In this document: in pieces, positions 1 through 10,351 of the stretch
How positions within the stretch are numbered: the first letter of the stretch is position 1
Layout: every line of letters starts with the position of its first letter
Assembly (NCBI RefSeq): GCF_000196315.1
Contig: NC_014230.1
Coordinates: 434,001 to 498,000 of the forward strand
Source of the DNA: Croceibacter atlanticus HTCC2559
GTDB lineage: Bacteria > Bacteroidota > Bacteroidia > Flavobacteriales > Flavobacteriaceae
Reading direction: 5' to 3'
DNA length: 64,000 bases
Position numbers and translations under genes: made by a program
Notes under the pieces: generated by a model
Told to the model about the DNA's origin: nothing
What the model saw: only the letters and a program-made list of their open reading frames with translations
Database searches by the model: none

Positions 1-3000
1 GTTGATCTAACTGTTCTTTACCTCCAATTAAATTGTCTTGAAAATTGTAATTATAAAAGATATCAAAACGAGTTTGTCTGCTTAAAAGGTAGGACAGCTT
101 GGGATCTATTGAAACGCCTTCAATATTAAAATTTCTACTTTCAAAATTTTGAGAAATACTTTCAGTGGTACTTAATTGATTTTCTATTGAAATTAACCAG
201 CTTTCTGCAAATTTGTGATTAAAATTTATTTGGTGGCTCTGCTGTATATTTTCTTGTAAACCAGTAGAGAGAAGGTTTTTAGCTTTAGTTGATACGTAAC
301 TATAGGATGTAGTATACTTTTGTTTACCTCTATTAAAAAAGATACTGTTTCTAAAGCTAAGATTGAGTGCTAATTCCTTTTCATCGTTATCATTAAAAGG
401 ATTAATATCAAAAGCCTCACCATCTCGGCGAATCTTCCTGTCTATTAAATAGGCTGTCTGATTGTAAAAATGAGACATAAACTTTTTAAACCCATTAGTT
501 TCTTTTTCCCAAGACCTCAAGTTTAAGGACAATGTCTGGCTAAACTTGTTTTGGTGTGTTCTTATAAAAACCTGATTTGGTAACAACACTCTTATAAACC
601 GTGCTTCATCTTGAAATTGGGCAATTTCAAATTCTTCCAATTCTTGAACACCGTTATTATTATAATCGTTCCAGGTATATTGCCCTTCACCTGTATCAAC
701 CTCAACATAAGTAAATTCCTGTTGTGGCAAAGTACCACTGTTGGTTTCAAACGTAGTGTTTAAAGAGATTTTCTTATTGGCTATAAACTGGCTATATACA
801 ATTCTGGAATTTAAAGAGACATCATCATTATCATCTTCAGTTTCATCTTCTAAAACTCTATAATTTGCAAAAACTGCTAATTTTGTATTACTAGTATTAA
901 TTAGCCTAGACTTTAAATAATAGTTGTTTGAGTTACTAACACGAGTTAGCTCATTACTTTGTACACTATCATTTACGCGATACCTATACCCTATTTCTGC
1001 AAACACATTTGTACTATCTCCAACACCAGTATACACTTCATAATTCATAAATCTTTGACTATCTCCCGTTAAAGAGTCTGTTGCCACTTGGCGCTGCTGA
1101 TTATTTTCTGCACTATATTTTGCTCCAATCCAAGACTTTTTGAACCCATATACTGCGTTAATATTTGCTCTTAGGAACTCTGAATCTATCTCTGAACCTT
1201 CACTATTTAAGTAACTTGAGTTTACAAAGGTTTTAAGCCTACCAAAAGTTAATGCCGAATTAAACACGTGTCTAGAACCACTAAAATTATCCTTATAATC
1301 TAACTGCTGAAAACTATAGTTAACAATACCTTGCTTTTGGTTAGACAACTCTAAACCTCCTATTACATAGGCTTGGCTTCCTATAGGTGTCTGTAAATTC
1401 CAATCGCGTTCAAATTCTATATTATAAATACGCTGTATACTTTGATATTCGTCTTGTATGTAGTTAAATGTTCCGAAGGCATCTAAATTCCAAAGCGAGT
1501 CATTGGTAACTATACGTTGTCTGAAATCAAATTTTGTTGCCACACCATCATTATCATCATCATCTATATCTGAAAAAAGATTTAAGTCATTTTTACTACC
1601 TGCAATCTCAAAATATAAATTTGTTTTTTCTGAAGGTTTATATCTCCCATTTACAACACCTATCTGCAATTTGGTAGGCGCCTCTAACTGTATAACAGGC
1701 GCAAAACTACCTTGAGGAACGCCATTTACTGGAGCTACATATTCATAAATTCTATTTATTGCAGAGGCATCACTTAAAATATAATCTCCGTTATTTGCGC
1801 CCACATTACTAAACTGTATTTGAAACAACTCATCTTCAGCATTTGTAGAGAACACATAAACTGGCTGGTTATTTATAGTTTCTAACCTGTACAACACTCG
1901 GTTTTCACTAAATTCAGAAGGTTGCACACTAGAGGTAAACATTTGGGACATATCATCTCCAGCATCTGCCAATATTGCTACTTGCTGCGCGTTAAGGTTT
2001 TGTTGTAGTGGTTGGTTTTTACTATCGTTTTCTGAATATACAAAAGCACCTATCTTTAAATTATCACTTTCATAATTTCCGCCACCAGTTGCTATAATCC
2101 TAGTATAATTACGCTCACTAAATTGGTACTGTACACTAATCCTCATTTCTGAAGTTATAGGATAGGTACTGTTAAACATTATTTCACCGGCATTATAGTC
2201 TATCACATAATCTTTATTCTCTCCACGTACCAACGGCACTCCATTTACATATACAGTTTCACTGCCAGAAACAATAAGTACAAAAAGCTCTCCGTTAGGA
2301 CCAGTAAGTTTATAAGGACCTTGATTTCCTTCTTGTCCTTGAAACTTACTTTCTGTAAAAACACCTCTAACCAACGCGCCTGCTGCAAATAAATTTGTAG
2401 AATTACCTTCAGGATTTAATGTTGCACCCAAAGATATTCCTTGTACTTTTTTTTCGAATGAAGCAAAAAACGATTCATTTTGAACAAGGTTTACATCACC
2501 TGCTCTAATGCTCCAATTATCACTAAATAGCTCAATAAAAACTTGATCAAATTCATCTAAATTTTGAGAATAGCCACCTTCCTGAAGCGGTATATTAGAG
2601 TCTTGTATAGAGGCTCTTAAGCCTACTCTAGGACTTATTTGTCCAGAAATCTGTAAATCTAATTGAGAGTCTAATACTGTATTTTGATTGTTACCAACTC
2701 GTATTCCTCTAGAAATACTTCCGCTTGTATTAAGGCCATCAAAAGGCGTGAATGTTTTTACACCCTTTTCTTGTTGATTAAGTTGGTATAATTTATTTAG
2801 ATCATCGTTATTTTCTACTATGATACTTTTATCTAGCTGAAAATATCGTTTGGTTAAGAAATCTGGATATGGTAAATATGATGCCTTTAGAGTATCATTT
2901 GCCGCAGTATTTAAAAACGTATTAGAAAATGTGATTTTAGCCAAGGAAAAATCAACATTATAAAATGCAGTATCTATGGGTTTTCCTGTTGTATCGAGTA

Positions 3001-3149
3001 ATTGAAACCTATTAGGGTTTATACTAACCGAGTCTATAAAAACACTGTCACGAACAACTAAAGTTTTAGTCTTCATACTACCAACAGTTTGTTGTGCAAC
3101 ACCAACTGTTACAACACAAAACAATAAAATGAAAGTTAGTATGCGCATC
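1..3149 (-). CDS. Large outer-membrane-type protein, 3' end beyond the window, apparent frameshift in the signal peptide
   Basis: The reverse strand is open from the left edge to about 3117 and encodes more than 1,000 residues. They are rich in alternating polar/aromatic stretches, as in a beta-barrel or beta-rich envelope protein. The first ATG in that frame (3076) would give no signal peptide. An ATG at 3149 starts MRILTFILLF, which after one deleted base continues into CVVTVGVAQQ, a textbook signal peptide. The break falls in an A5 run at 3118-3122, so this is either a real frameshift or a base-calling error. I do not recognise a named domain. The gene is divergent from xth across a 118-bp gap. 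Its function is unknown; outer-membrane location is inferred from the signal peptide and composition. Confidence 0.7.
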
Positions 3150-3239
3150 TTAAGTAAAACTACTGTTTTTGATAATTATTTTATGCAAAACACAATCATT
3201 TTAGTCGCTATTTATATGGGTTTCGTTAATTGTATCCCT

Positions 3240-3247
3240 TAAATTTG
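3240..3247 (+). promoter_or_regulatory. -7 promoter element for xth
   Basis: TAAATTTG matches the Bacteroidetes -7 consensus TAnnTTTG exactly and lies 20 bp before the xth start. No TTG stands at the usual -33 distance, so strength is uncertain. Confidence 0.4.
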
Positions 3248-3267
3248 AAGCTGCAAAAACAAATCTC

Positions 3268-4032
3268 ATGAAAATAGTATCCTATAACGTTAACGGTATA
3301 AGAGCAGCAATGCGAAAAGACTTGATAAGCTGGCTTTCTCAAACAGATGCAGATGTAGTCTGTTTACAGGAAATTAAAGCTAATCCAGATCAATTTGATG
3401 AAACAGAATTTCATGATATAGGTTACAAGTATTGTTATTGGTATCCTGCTCAAAAAAAAGGATATAGCGGCGTTGCTTTACTCTGCAAAACTAAACCCAA
3501 CCACGTTGAATATGGAACAGGTATAGCTACAATGGATTTTGAAGGTAGAAATATTAGAGCAGATTTTAATGATGTTTCTGTAATGAGCATGTACTTACCG
3601 TCTGGAACAAACTCTGCAAGATTAGACTTTAAGCTAAATTACATGGATGAATTTTTAGAATACTCTAAAAATTTAAGACACAGTATACCTAATCTTGTTG
3701 TTTGTGGAGATTATAATATTTGTCATAAACCAGAAGACATTCACGATCCTGTAAGATTAAAAAATGTATCTGGATTTTTACCTGTAGAAAGAGATTGGCT
3801 CACAAAATTTATTGACAGTGGTTTTATAGATTCTTTTAGAGTTTTTAATGACCAGCCAGAAAACTATACGTGGTGGAGCTACCGTGCAAATGCAAGAGCT
3901 AATAACAAAGGTTGGCGTTTAGATTATTTAATGGTTACACCTCCATTACAAGAAAAACTAAAACGTTCCGTTATTTTAAAAGATGCAGTGCATAGCGATC
4001 ATTGTCCTGTATTATTAGAATTAGATTTATAA
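3268..4032 (+). CDS. xth: Exodeoxyribonuclease III
   Basis: This is an AP endonuclease and 3'-5' exonuclease of base-excision repair, acting in the cytoplasm on abasic sites and blocked 3' ends. The 254-residue protein has the whole endonuclease/exonuclease/phosphatase fold with the ExoIII signature motifs: NVNGIR at residues 7-12, LQEIK with the metal-binding Glu near residue 35, the YLPSG motif near 109, CGDYNICH near 146, DYLMV near 219 and the catalytic SDHCPV at 243-248. Length and motifs are typical of the family, with nothing missing. The start has an upstream -7 element and MKIVSYN is the usual N-terminus. An OmpA lipoprotein gene follows after 27 bp and may be co-transcribed. Confidence 0.95.
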   Translation: MKIVSYNVNGIRAAMRKDLISWLSQTDADVVCLQEIKANPDQFDETEFHDIGYKYCYWYPAQKKGYSGVALLCKTKPNHVEYGTGIATMDFEGRNIRADFNDVSVMSMYLPSGTNSARLDFKLNYMDEFLEYSKNLRHSIPNLVVCGDYNICHKPEDIHDPVRLKNVSGFLPVERDWLTKFIDSGFIDSFRVFNDQPENYTWWSYRANARANNKGWRLDYLMVTPPLQEKLKRSVILKDAVHSDHCPVLLELDL

Positions 4033-4059
4033 TTACCCAAACCAAAAACCCTACAAAGT

Positions 4060-5025
4060 ATGAACACCATAAAATTAGCAACAGTTGCCCTTACAGGAAG
4101 TTTATTATTAACTTCTTGTGTTTCATCTAAAGTTTACAAAGATTTAGAAGGAAAATATGCAGATGTAAAACGAGAAAATAGAAGTTTAAAAGATGATTTA
4201 TCTAAGTTTAAAACTTCAAGCGAAGAGTTTGAAACTAGCTTAGATGTTATGACAGATAAATATGCTTCACTTAAAGCAGAACATGATCAATTAGAAAGTG
4301 ATTATAATGCTACTAAGCAATCTTATGAAAGCCTACAGAAATCTTATGATGCATTAGAGGCAAATAGTAGTAAAGCATTAGCTGAAAACTCTAAACAAAA
4401 TAGAGCACTTATAGCAGAACTTGAAGACAAAAAGAAAGCATTAGCCGAAGAACGCGCGACATTAGATAAGCTTAAAGCAGATTTAGAGACAAGATCTAAT
4501 AGAATTAACGAACTAGAAAGCGTTATTGCAGCCAAAGAAGCTAAGATGCAAGCTCTTAAAACAGCCGTCTCTTCTGCCTTAGGAGATTTTGAAGGAAAAG
4601 GGTTAACTGTTGAGCAACGTAATGGTAAAGTTTATGTTTCTATGGAAAATAAGCTGCTATTTAATTCTGGTAGTTGGGCTGTAGGTTCAGAAGGGCGTCG
4701 TGCTGTAAATCAACTTGGAGAAGTTTTGGCTTCAAATCCAGATATTGCTGTTCTTATTGAAGGTCATACAGACAATGTACCTTATGGTGGTAACGGCCCA
4801 TTACAAGACAACTGGGATCTTTCAACTAAAAGAGCAACATCAATAGTAAATATTTTAAGAGAGAACTCTCAAATAGATCCGCAAAACCTTACTGCTGCAG
4901 GACGTGGCGAGTATTTACCAATAGCGTCTAATGATAGCGCAACTGGCAAAGCTAAAAACAGACGTATAGAAGTTATCTTAACGCCTAAATTAGATGAAAT
5001 CTCTAAACTTCTTAACGATATATAA
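4060..5025 (+). CDS. OmpA-family lipoprotein with a long coiled coil
   Basis: This 321-residue protein begins with a lipoprotein signal (LLLTSC, lipidated Cys at about residue 20). A heptad-rich, charged coiled coil follows over about residues 25-165, and an OmpA C-terminal peptidoglycan-binding domain over about 190-310. That domain contains the diagnostic IEGHTDN motif and a TKRATSIVNIL helix. The likely role is to tether the outer membrane to peptidoglycan in the periplasm, with the coiled coil as a spacer. It lies 27 bp after xth and 40 bp before tas, all on the same strand. The family call is firm; the specific role is inferred. Confidence 0.9.
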   Translation: MNTIKLATVALTGSLLLTSCVSSKVYKDLEGKYADVKRENRSLKDDLSKFKTSSEEFETSLDVMTDKYASLKAEHDQLESDYNATKQSYESLQKSYDALEANSSKALAENSKQNRALIAELEDKKKALAEERATLDKLKADLETRSNRINELESVIAAKEAKMQALKTAVSSALGDFEGKGLTVEQRNGKVYVSMENKLLFNSGSWAVGSEGRRAVNQLGEVLASNPDIAVLIEGHTDNVPYGGNGPLQDNWDLSTKRATSIVNILRENSQIDPQNLTAAGRGEYLPIASNDSATGKAKNRRIEVILTPKLDEISKLLNDI

Positions 5026-5065
5026 ATCAGTTTAAAGAAGTTACTAACCTCACAACAGTCTAATT

Positions 5066-6103
5066 ATGGAATACAACAAAATACCAGGAACAGATATTAA
5101 AGTAAGTAAAATTTGTTTAGGATCTATGACTTGGGGCGAGCAAAACACAGAAGTAGAAGGACACCAGCAAATAGAATATGCACTAGAGCAAGGTGTTAAT
5201 TTTATAGATACTGCAGAAATGTATTCTGTTCCCGGAAAACCAGAGACACAAGGCTCTACAGAACGCATTATCAGTTCTTGGTTAGCAAAAACTGGTAAGA
5301 GAAAAGATATAGTATTAGCATCTAAAATTACAGGACCTAGCCCAACATTTAAACACATAAGGCAACCTTTAGATTTTAGTAAATCTTCAATAGAAGACGC
5401 TTTGCATAAAAGCCTTAAACGGTTAAATACAGATTATTTGGATATATACCAATTGCATTGGCCAGAACGACATACAAATTTTTTTGGACAGCGTGATTAT
5501 ACCCATAAACCGTCAGAAGCTTGGGAAGATAACTTTAATGAAGTTTTAAATACGCTGGAAGGTTATGTGAAAGATGGTAAGGTTAGACAAGTTGGTTTGA
5601 GTAATGAAACGCCTTACGGTGTTATGAGATGTGCCGAAGAAGCTAGAAAAGGCAACCTTAAGGTTGTTACAGTACAAAACCCATATAATCTTTTAAACCG
5701 AAAAGACGAGATAGGTTTGAGCGAAGTATTGCTAAGAGAACAAATTGGTCTATTACCATATTCTCCACTTGGGTTTGGGCAACTTACCGGGAAATACTTA
5801 GAAGGAAAAACGCCAGAGAATGGTAGAGTAACTTTATTTCCGCAGTACTCAAGATATCACAATCCTAATGCTTTTGAAGCTACACGTAGGTATAATGAAA
5901 TTGCTAAGTCGCATAATTTAAGCCTCACACAAATGTCTCTTGCATTTATAAGACAAAAGCCATTTGTAACATCTACAATTATAGGTGCAACAACATTAGA
6001 GCAGCTAAAAGAAAACATTGGAAGTTACAACGTCACTTTATCTGAAGAGATTATAAACGCTATTGATGAAGTACACAATGACATTCCTAATCCTGCACCT
6101 TAA
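5066..6103 (+). CDS. tas: Tas-type NADP(H)-dependent aldo/keto reductase
   Basis: This is a TIM-barrel aldo/keto reductase of 345 residues, the same length as the E. coli Tas protein. Several motifs match Tas rather than generic family members: GSTERII near residue 70, ASKITGP, the QLHWPERHTNFFG segment with the catalytic-site His, and IIGATTLEQL near the C-terminus for cofactor binding. The active-site Tyr is in FIDTAEMY. It reduces aldehydes or ketones with NADPH; the physiological substrate is not known. It converges on a metallophosphoesterase gene that ends 12 bp away. Confidence 0.88.
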   Translation: MEYNKIPGTDIKVSKICLGSMTWGEQNTEVEGHQQIEYALEQGVNFIDTAEMYSVPGKPETQGSTERIISSWLAKTGKRKDIVLASKITGPSPTFKHIRQPLDFSKSSIEDALHKSLKRLNTDYLDIYQLHWPERHTNFFGQRDYTHKPSEAWEDNFNEVLNTLEGYVKDGKVRQVGLSNETPYGVMRCAEEARKGNLKVVTVQNPYNLLNRKDEIGLSEVLLREQIGLLPYSPLGFGQLTGKYLEGKTPENGRVTLFPQYSRYHNPNAFEATRRYNEIAKSHNLSLTQMSLAFIRQKPFVTSTIIGATTLEQLKENIGSYNVTLSEEIINAIDEVHNDIPNPAP

Positions 6104-6115
6104 GTTTTTATTTAC

Positions 6116-7012
6116 TTAGGTTGTAATGTAATCTTTTAAAGGAGTAGGTCCTTCTAAGAGCACCCTTTCAATTTTAAGAAACCCTTCATTAGTCGTGGCA
6201 ATATCCCATTTTATAAGTGAGATGTTGCCACGTTCTATTTCTAAACCGGTAATGCTTCTCGGGTGCACACAGCTGCCATCATTAAAATAAGCAATATCTC
6301 CTGGCTCAGGAAATCTAGGTCTATGTGTATGGCCTGTAATAGTTAGCAGGTTGTTATTATTAACTATCCACTTTTTAGTACGCCGTTCCACTTTAATAAG
6401 TTCTTTATAATTCTTAGCAGGACTTGTAGGGTCAGCAATACCAACAATTTGTAGAGGTTTCCACAGAATCCTAACTAAAAACCTATTAATTCTCCAACCT
6501 ACATAGTTCATAAAATCTGCTTGATGGCCGTGTACACAAAATATTTCTTGTTTACTAATCTCGTGTGCTAACACTAATGCTTCAGGAAATTGAATACTTG
6601 GAAACAATGGTAAATCCTTTCCTGTACGGTGATCAAAATATGTGTATATATGTTTTTTAACATAAGATTGGTCACGCAGAACCATATCGTGATTTCCGTA
6701 GACAATATGTAATCTATTTTCAAGATAGAATGCTTTTAAAAGTTCAAAAACATTTTTGTGTGCTCTTAAAATAGTGTCAAACTCTATATTTTCCCATAGT
6801 TCTGTTCCATCTCCTAATTCACAATATGTAAAGCCTTCTTTGTAGTAATGCTTTAAAGCGTGAAAGTATACGTTTTTGTTATTGGCAAAATCGTCTGCAA
6901 AACTATTGTCTCCTCTATGGCAATCACTAAAAAAAACAAGCTTAGAGTCATCATTAAATGATATACGTTTGGCCTCTTTATATGCTCTAGAAAACCGTTT
7001 TTGTGAAGACAT
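6116..7012 (-). CDS. Calcineurin-like metallophosphoesterase
   Basis: The protein has the metal-binding motifs of the calcineurin-like phosphoesterase fold in order: FFSDCHRGDN near the N-terminus (D-x-H), ELGDG(T)E, YGNHD, VHGHQ and ITGHTHRP. The final GHTH block and the order of motifs show a complete dinuclear metal site. The fold is shared with UDP-2,3-diacylglucosamine hydrolases, but the sequence does not look like canonical LpxH, so the substrate is open. I chose the ATG at 7012 (MSSQKRF) over an upstream GTG at 7033, because the upstream extension adds only seven residues and runs into the divergent promoter region. No signal peptide; cytoplasmic. Confidence 0.85.
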   Translation of the reverse strand: MSSQKRFSRAYKEAKRISFNDDSKLVFFSDCHRGDNSFADDFANNKNVYFHALKHYYKEGFTYCELGDGTELWENIEFDTILRAHKNVFELLKAFYLENRLHIVYGNHDMVLRDQSYVKKHIYTYFDHRTGKDLPLFPSIQFPEALVLAHEISKQEIFCVHGHQADFMNYVGWRINRFLVRILWKPLQIVGIADPTSPAKNYKELIKVERRTKKWIVNNNNLLTITGHTHRPRFPEPGDIAYFNDGSCVHPRSITGLEIERGNISLIKWDIATTNEGFLKIERVLLEGPTPLKDYITT

Positions 7013-7127
7013 GTTTTTATTATAAATATACACAGAAAAAATACGTTCTATATTAAACTTGCATCTTCAACTTTTATATAATTTTGTTACAACCAACAAC
7101 CATTGTATTACCTATCTTTATAAAACC

Positions 7128-9386
7128 TTGAGATCAATTAAAATACATAGTACTGCTATCCTATTGCTTTGTTTAATCCTAAACTCTGCATACAGTTTTG
7201 GTCAGGATAATTTAGACGCTACAAAAGATATAAAAGTAGGCTTAGTACTTAGTGGTGGTGGCGCTAAAGGGTTAGCCCATATAGGTGCCTTAAAATTAAT
7301 TGAAGAGTCTGGTGTTAGGATAGATTATATTGGCGGCACAAGTATGGGTGCTATTATTGGTGGCCTTTATGCCTCCGGATATTCTGCCAACCAACTAGAT
7401 TCTATTTTTAAGAAAACCAATTTTAATACACTTATACAGGATAACCTTCCGCGAAGCGCTAAAACATTTTACGAAAAAGAAGACGCAGAGAAGTATGCTT
7501 TAACATTGCCTTTTGATGGCTTTAAAATCTCATTTCCATCAGGTTTAAGTAAAGGTCAGAATGTATATAACTACATGAATAAGCTTACAACTCATATTGG
7601 AGATTTAAATGATTTTAGCAAATTGCCTATTCCTTTTTTCTGTATGGCTACCAATATTGAAAATGGAAAACAAGTTTTATTAGAAGAAGGCTCATTACCG
7701 TTAGCTATTTCTGCTAGTGGAGCCATTCCCTCTATTTTTAGTCCTGTAGCAATTGAAGATCAAATATTAACAGATGGTGGTGTTAGCAACAATTACCCTA
7801 TTGAAGAACTGAAGAAGAAAGGTGTAGATGTTATTATTGGCATTAACGTACAGGATAGCTTAGTAGATCGTAAAAACTTAAGCTCTGCTTTCGAAATTCT
7901 TACGCAGGTAAATAATTTTAGGACCATACAAGATATGGAGAGTAAGCGTGAAAAAACAGACATTTACATAAGACCAGATATTACTAAGTACAACGTATTG
8001 TCTTTTGATGATGGCGACTCTATCATTAAAAACGGATACAAGGCTGCGCTTTTAAAATTTGAAGATTTAAAACGTGTCGCACTTAGACAAAAGCCTAAAA
8101 AAGCTTCAAAGGTAGATGTCAAATCTTCCGATGTTCTTTACATTAAAGATATTATTGTTACGGGAAACAAAAATTACCCAAGATCCTATATTCTTGGTAA
8201 GCTTAAAATTAGAGACTACACGTTAATTACCTATGAAGATTTTAACTATGGCATAAACAACCTTTCTGCAACAGGAAATTTTAATAGAGTAAACCATCAA
8301 CTAATTCCAGATGGAGATGGCTACAGGGTTAGTATAGATGTTATAGAAAGTAATGAAAAAATGCTCCTAAGATTAGGGCTTCATTATGATGATTTATACA
8401 GAACTGCAGGATTGCTAAACATAACTAGAAAACGTCTTTTATTTAAAAATGACATTACTTCTTTAGACTTTATCTTGGGAGACAATGTGCGTTATAATTT
8501 TGAATATTATATAGATAAAGGAAGGTATTGGAGTGTTGGCGTAAAGTCCAGATACAACTCATTTGAAAAGAATATAAACTTCTCTTTAATAAGAGAAAAC
8601 ACCAACATTCCTAACTTTGATGTTAACCAAATTGAAGTAAATTTTGAAGATCTTACCAATCAAATATATGGGCAAACTTTGTTTAGACAGCAGTTTCAAC
8701 TTGGGCTAGGCTTGGAACATAAATATCTTAGAATAGATTCTGAAACAATTGGATTAGATGAAAACACCCAATTACGCGGCATCATAATTGAAAACAGCCA
8801 TATCTTTAGCACTTTTGGAAACTTGAGGTTAGATACTTTCGACAATAAATACTATCCTACTAATGGTGTGTTCTTTGATGGTGATTTTCATCTGTATGCT
8901 TTTTCTAGCGACTTTAATAATGATTTTGAAGAGTTCTCTATAGCTAAAGGAAAAATTGCTTACGTATTTTCTCCACTACACAAATTCGCCTTTAAAATTG
9001 GCTCTGAAGCTGGTTTTAAAATTGGAAATTCTAATATGAATACTTTAGATTTCTTTTTAGGCGGCTATGGTAATAAACCTATTAATGGTATTGTCCCATT
9101 TTATGGTTATGATTTTATAAGCCTCTCTGGAGACAGCTATATAAAAGGAACGTTAGATTTAGATTTTGAAGTCTTTAATAAGAATCACATAATAGCTAGC
9201 GCCAATTTTGCAAATGTTGAAGATGGATTGTTTAAAAATGGAAATTGGTTAACTTCTCCAGATTTTAGTGGGTATGCACTTGGCTACGGTATCGAAACAC
9301 TTTTAGGACCTGTAGAGGTTAAATGGAGTTATTCTCCAGAGGTAGATGAAAGCCAATATTTCTTTGTAGTTGGGTTTCGCTTTTAA
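7128..9386 (+). CDS. Patatin-like phospholipase fused to an Omp85-type barrel
   Basis: A signal peptide is followed by a patatin domain (about residues 35-240 of this start). It has the oxyanion motif SGGGAKG, the nucleophile motif GTSMG and the catalytic Asp in TDGG. A POTRA-like segment follows (about 330-410), then a C-terminal Omp85/surface-antigen-type barrel ending in VVGFRF with a terminal Phe. This architecture is that of PlpD-like (type Vd) proteins, in which the barrel carries the lipase to the outer membrane or surface. No ATG exists before the patatin motif. The longest frame begins at TTG 7059; I prefer TTG 7128, which gives a compact signal peptide (RSIKIHS, then a hydrophobic core, ending near AYSFGQ). 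A -7-like TATCTTTA lies at 7113-7120. Confidence 0.85.
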   Translation: MRSIKIHSTAILLLCLILNSAYSFGQDNLDATKDIKVGLVLSGGGAKGLAHIGALKLIEESGVRIDYIGGTSMGAIIGGLYASGYSANQLDSIFKKTNFNTLIQDNLPRSAKTFYEKEDAEKYALTLPFDGFKISFPSGLSKGQNVYNYMNKLTTHIGDLNDFSKLPIPFFCMATNIENGKQVLLEEGSLPLAISASGAIPSIFSPVAIEDQILTDGGVSNNYPIEELKKKGVDVIIGINVQDSLVDRKNLSSAFEILTQVNNFRTIQDMESKREKTDIYIRPDITKYNVLSFDDGDSIIKNGYKAALLKFEDLKRVALRQKPKKASKVDVKSSDVLYIKDIIVTGNKNYPRSYILGKLKIRDYTLITYEDFNYGINNLSATGNFNRVNHQLIPDGDGYRVSIDVIESNEKMLLRLGLHYDDLYRTAGLLNITRKRLLFKNDITSLDFILGDNVRYNFEYYIDKGRYWSVGVKSRYNSFEKNINFSLIRENTNIPNFDVNQIEVNFEDLTNQIYGQTLFRQQFQLGLGLEHKYLRIDSETIGLDENTQLRGIIIENSHIFSTFGNLRLDTFDNKYYPTNGVFFDGDFHLYAFSSDFNNDFEEFSIAKGKIAYVFSPLHKFAFKIGSEAGFKIGNSNMNTLDFFLGGYGNKPINGIVPFYGYDFISLSGDSYIKGTLDLDFEVFNKNHIIASANFANVEDGLFKNGNWLTSPDFSGYALGYGIETLLGPVEVKWSYSPEVDESQYFFVVGFRF

Positions 9387-9709
9387 ATCTCTTTCATAGG
9401 ATCCCAAAATACATCTGAAAAATTTTGCACTTGGTTATCTATAATAATGTGACCTTCTTCTTCTAATAACTGCTGCATAAGATTTGTACCATTAAAATGA
9501 TGTTTGCCAGTTAGCACACCGTTTCTATTTAAAACTCTATGTGCTGGCACATCTTCTATATTTCCTGCATTATTCATAGCATAACCAACCATTCTTGCAC
9601 TTTTTGCAGCACCAATTGCCTTTGCAATAGCACCATAAGAGGTCACCTTGCCATAGGGTATTAACTTTGCAACGTCATAAACCCTATCAAAAAAACTAGG
9701 CTCCTTCAT
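9383..9709 (-). CDS. Alkyltransferase-like (ATL) DNA-binding protein, no catalytic Cys
   Basis: At 108 residues this is the stand-alone C-terminal DNA-binding domain of the O6-alkylguanine-DNA alkyltransferase family. The conserved helix-turn-helix YGKVTSYGAIAKAIG is present near residues 19-33, followed by RMVGYAMNN. The active-site motif that reads PCHRV in true methyltransferases is PAHRV here, so the alkyl-accepting Cys is absent. ATL proteins of this kind bind O6-alkylguanine and, in studied organisms, recruit nucleotide excision repair. It sits one base from the LysE-type gene on the same strand and converges on the patatin gene, overlapping its end by 4 bp. Confidence 0.88.
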   Translation of the reverse strand: MKEPSFFDRVYDVAKLIPYGKVTSYGAIAKAIGAAKSARMVGYAMNNAGNIEDVPAHRVLNRNGVLTGKHHFNGTNLMQQLLEEEGHIIIDNQVQNFSDVFWDPMKEI

Positions 9710-9710
9710 A

Positions 9711-10346
9711 TTACTCTATATGAAATGGATAATAAATTCTTATTAAAGCTATTACTACCAATATGGCCATAAGAGCAGCCATAAAATAATTGGAATATTT
9801 AGAAAACGTTTGGGTTTTAGACTCAATCTTAAGGAAGGATAAGACATAAAAGTACAGGGTTGTAAATGTACCTAATCCTGCTGCCAGCATAAATAAAAGA
9901 ATCTCCAGGTTACCATAATCTACAGTTCCTTTGGCATTAAATGCTGTACTAATAACACAAAAATATGGTATCGGGAAAATATTTAATGCAGACACTCCAA
10001 AGCCTTTAAAGAAACTGCGAGATCCTGCTTGTTTAGGCACCTTAAACTCTGGATGATGTTGTTTAGCCTTAACAAAAAAGTAAATGGCCATAATTCCAAA
10101 AATTACAAGACCTGTTCTTAATAAAATATTTCTAACAAATGGGTTGTCAAAAATATATTTAGCTAGCAGTATGGCAATTAAAGCTTGAAACAGTACAGTT
10201 ACAGATGCACCTAAGGCAGCAAACATTCCATTTTTACGGCCACGCTCTACACAAGTTTTAGCCACAGACATGTTTACCAAACCTGGAGGTATAACACCTA
10301 CGAGAGCAGCTATATATGTAATTATAAAAAGTTTGGTTAACGCCAA
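9711..10346 (-). CDS. LysE-family amino-acid/small-molecule exporter
   Basis: The 211-residue membrane protein has about six hydrophobic segments and the LysE-family N-terminal signature GVIPPGLVNM near residue 17, followed by a basic loop (ERGRKNG). Proteins of the family export amino acids such as lysine, homoserine or threonine; the substrate cannot be told from sequence. The start is TTG at 10346, since the first ATG lies inside the family's conserved first helix. It follows trmB by 5 bp and precedes the ATL gene by 1 bp, so the three are probably one transcript. Confidence 0.8.
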   Translation of the reverse strand: MALTKLFIITYIAALVGVIPPGLVNMSVAKTCVERGRKNGMFAALGASVTVLFQALIAILLAKYIFDNPFVRNILLRTGLVIFGIMAIYFFVKAKQHHPEFKVPKQAGSRSFFKGFGVSALNIFPIPYFCVISTAFNAKGTVDYGNLEILLFMLAAGLGTFTTLYFYVLSFLKIESKTQTFSKYSNYFMAALMAILVVIALIRIYYPFHIE

Positions 10347-10351
10347 GTGTA

